A stretch of 64,000 bases of DNA from assembly GCF_014205135.1 (NCBI RefSeq), contig NZ_JACHMY010000001.1, forward strand, positions 1,488,001 through 1,552,000, given 5' to 3'. Below the pieces are notes generated by a model. That model saw only the letters and a program-made list of their open reading frames with translations, did no database searches and was not told where the DNA came from. This DNA comes from Kribbella italica. GTDB lineage: Bacteria; Actinomycetota; Actinomycetes; Propionibacteriales; Kribbellaceae. Both the position numbers and the translations under genes were made by a program. Shown in pieces: positions 63,314 to 64,000 of the stretch. Position 1 is the stretch's first letter. The number at the start of each line of letters is the position of its first letter.

Positions 63314-64000
63314 ATGAAGCACCCGAGGCGCCTGCTGGCGGCCGTCGCGGCGCTCGCGCTGGCCGGGACCGCCGGCGCCGTGGTCGTGACGCGCTCGGGA
63401 GACGTGCCGGCCGGGAGCACGGCGGCCGCGCTGGAGGCGCCGGGCACGGCGCCCGAGCTGAGCGCCGCCGAGAAGAAGAGCCGGCAGCGCGAGGTCGACC
63501 TGCTGCTGGGCAAGCGGGCGACCGCCGTACTCAAGGGTGATCTGAACGGGTTCCTCGCCGCGGTCGACCCGAAGCAGCCGAAGCTGGTCGCGCGGCAGAA
63601 GCTGCTGTTCGCGAACCTGCGCAAGTTCGGGTTCAGCACGCTGAGGTACTTCACCGCCGACGACTGGGCGGCGCCGAAGCTGGCCGAGAAGTACGGGCCG
63701 TCGACGTACACCACCCGCGTGATGATGCGGTACCAGATCGCCGGCGTCGACCCGAAGCCCGTGCAGACCGACCTCGGCTACACGTTCGTCCGCCGCGACA
63801 ACCTGTGGGTCCTGGTCGAGGACGGCGCGATCGACGAGACGCTGAGCCGCGACGGGCACCGCCAGCCGTGGGACTTCCAGGAGGTCGCGCTGGTCCGGCG
63901 CGGCAAGGTCGTCGTCGTGGTCGCGCAACGCGAACTCGCGCTCGGCAAGACGATCGCGCGGGTCTCGCGGGACGCCGTCGCCGCGGTCCGCCGGCACTGG
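63314..64000 (+). CDS. Membrane-anchored protein, paralogue 3 of the metallopeptidase family (cut by window end)
   Basis: 229 codons are open to the last base of the window, with no stop. ATG 63314 starts RRLLAAVAALALAGTAGAVVV, a membrane anchor. The ectodomain aligns with paralogues 1 and 2: AVDPKQPKLVARQKLLFANLRKFGF, KYGPSTYTTRVMMRYQIAGVDP, TDLGYTFVRRDNLWVL, GHRQPWDFQEVALVRRGKVVVVV, ending VAAVRRHW. The HExxH part would lie beyond the window, so catalytic competence is unknown. An in-frame GTG at 63245 would give a longer, less likely N-terminus. Confidence 0.82.
   Translation, partial: MKHPRRLLAAVAALALAGTAGAVVVTRSGDVPAGSTAAALEAPGTAPELSAAEKKSRQREVDLLLGKRATAVLKGDLNGFLAAVDPKQPKLVARQKLLFANLRKFGFSTLRYFTADDWAAPKLAEKYGPSTYTTRVMMRYQIAGVDPKPVQTDLGYTFVRRDNLWVLVEDGAIDETLSRDGHRQPWDFQEVALVRRGKVVVVVAQRELALGKTIARVSRDAVAAVRRHW

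Overview
The window is chromosomal DNA from a high-GC actinobacterium, most likely the Kribbella / Nocardioidaceae neighbourhood (inference). The grounds are GC-ending codons throughout, frequent GTG starts, several apparently leaderless promoters (TANNNT 6-8 nt before the start codon), a mycothiol-dependent isomerase family protein, an F420-type LLM oxidoreductase, SigK/RskA, an Fe-S type ferrochelatase, and a block whose order matches the Mycobacterium tuberculosis Rv2701c-Rv2689c region. No tRNA, rRNA, CRISPR, phage or insertion sequence was seen; it reads as ordinary core plus lineage-specific chromosome.

Layout. 0-4.7 kb: DinB-like protein, an ECF sigma factor with a membrane partner, a methyltransferase, a secreted protein and a quinone reductase. 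4.9-10.5 kb: a complete peptide-type ABC importer operon in the order permease, permease, ATPase, ATPase, lipoprotein. 10.5-16 kb: a HAD phosphatase, an acetyltransferase and an SbcD/SbcC-like nuclease-ATPase pair. 16-24 kb: RskA/SigK, FdhD, peptide deformylase, an APH-fold kinase with a repeat insert, a TRIC-type channel, an MFS exporter, ferrochelatase and inositol monophosphatase. 24.3-33.4 kb: the conserved actinobacterial block (DUF4193, DUF4235, DUF3093, thioesterase, dUTPase, DUF3710, OB-fold, DUF3159, two TrkA/CeoBC proteins, a KimA-like permease and a TRAM-domain RNA methyltransferase). 33.5-39.4 kb: one 1962-residue gene made of two small folded ends joined by about 1600 residues of repeat-rich disordered sequence. 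39.4-46.3 kb: an LLM oxidoreductase, an MFS protein, aconitase with an IdeR/DtxR-like box, and another ECF sigma factor with a membrane partner. 46.4-54.1 kb: TauE-like exporter, HEAT protein, an ECF42 sigma / YCII module with duplicated promoters, HIT protein, a Na+/H+ antiporter carrying a UBP zinc finger, and a secreted hydrolase. 54.2-58.3 kb: an orphan dTDP-glucose dehydratase flanked by two DUF402 paralogues, then dxs. 58.3-64 kb: three paralogous membrane-anchored proteins, two of them with complete HExxH metallopeptidase motifs, with an amino-acid permease; the third runs off the window.

Things that work together: the importer operon; sigma/anti-sigma pairs; SbcD with SbcC; CeoB/CeoC with the adjacent permease, which share a divergent promoter containing a perfect dyad; and ECF42, which probably drives YCII, itself and the neighbouring isomerase-family gene through two near-identical promoters. 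The least explained objects are the giant disordered protein, the metallopeptidase cluster, and the hookless SbcC-like ATPase with a putative sliding-clamp binding peptide.
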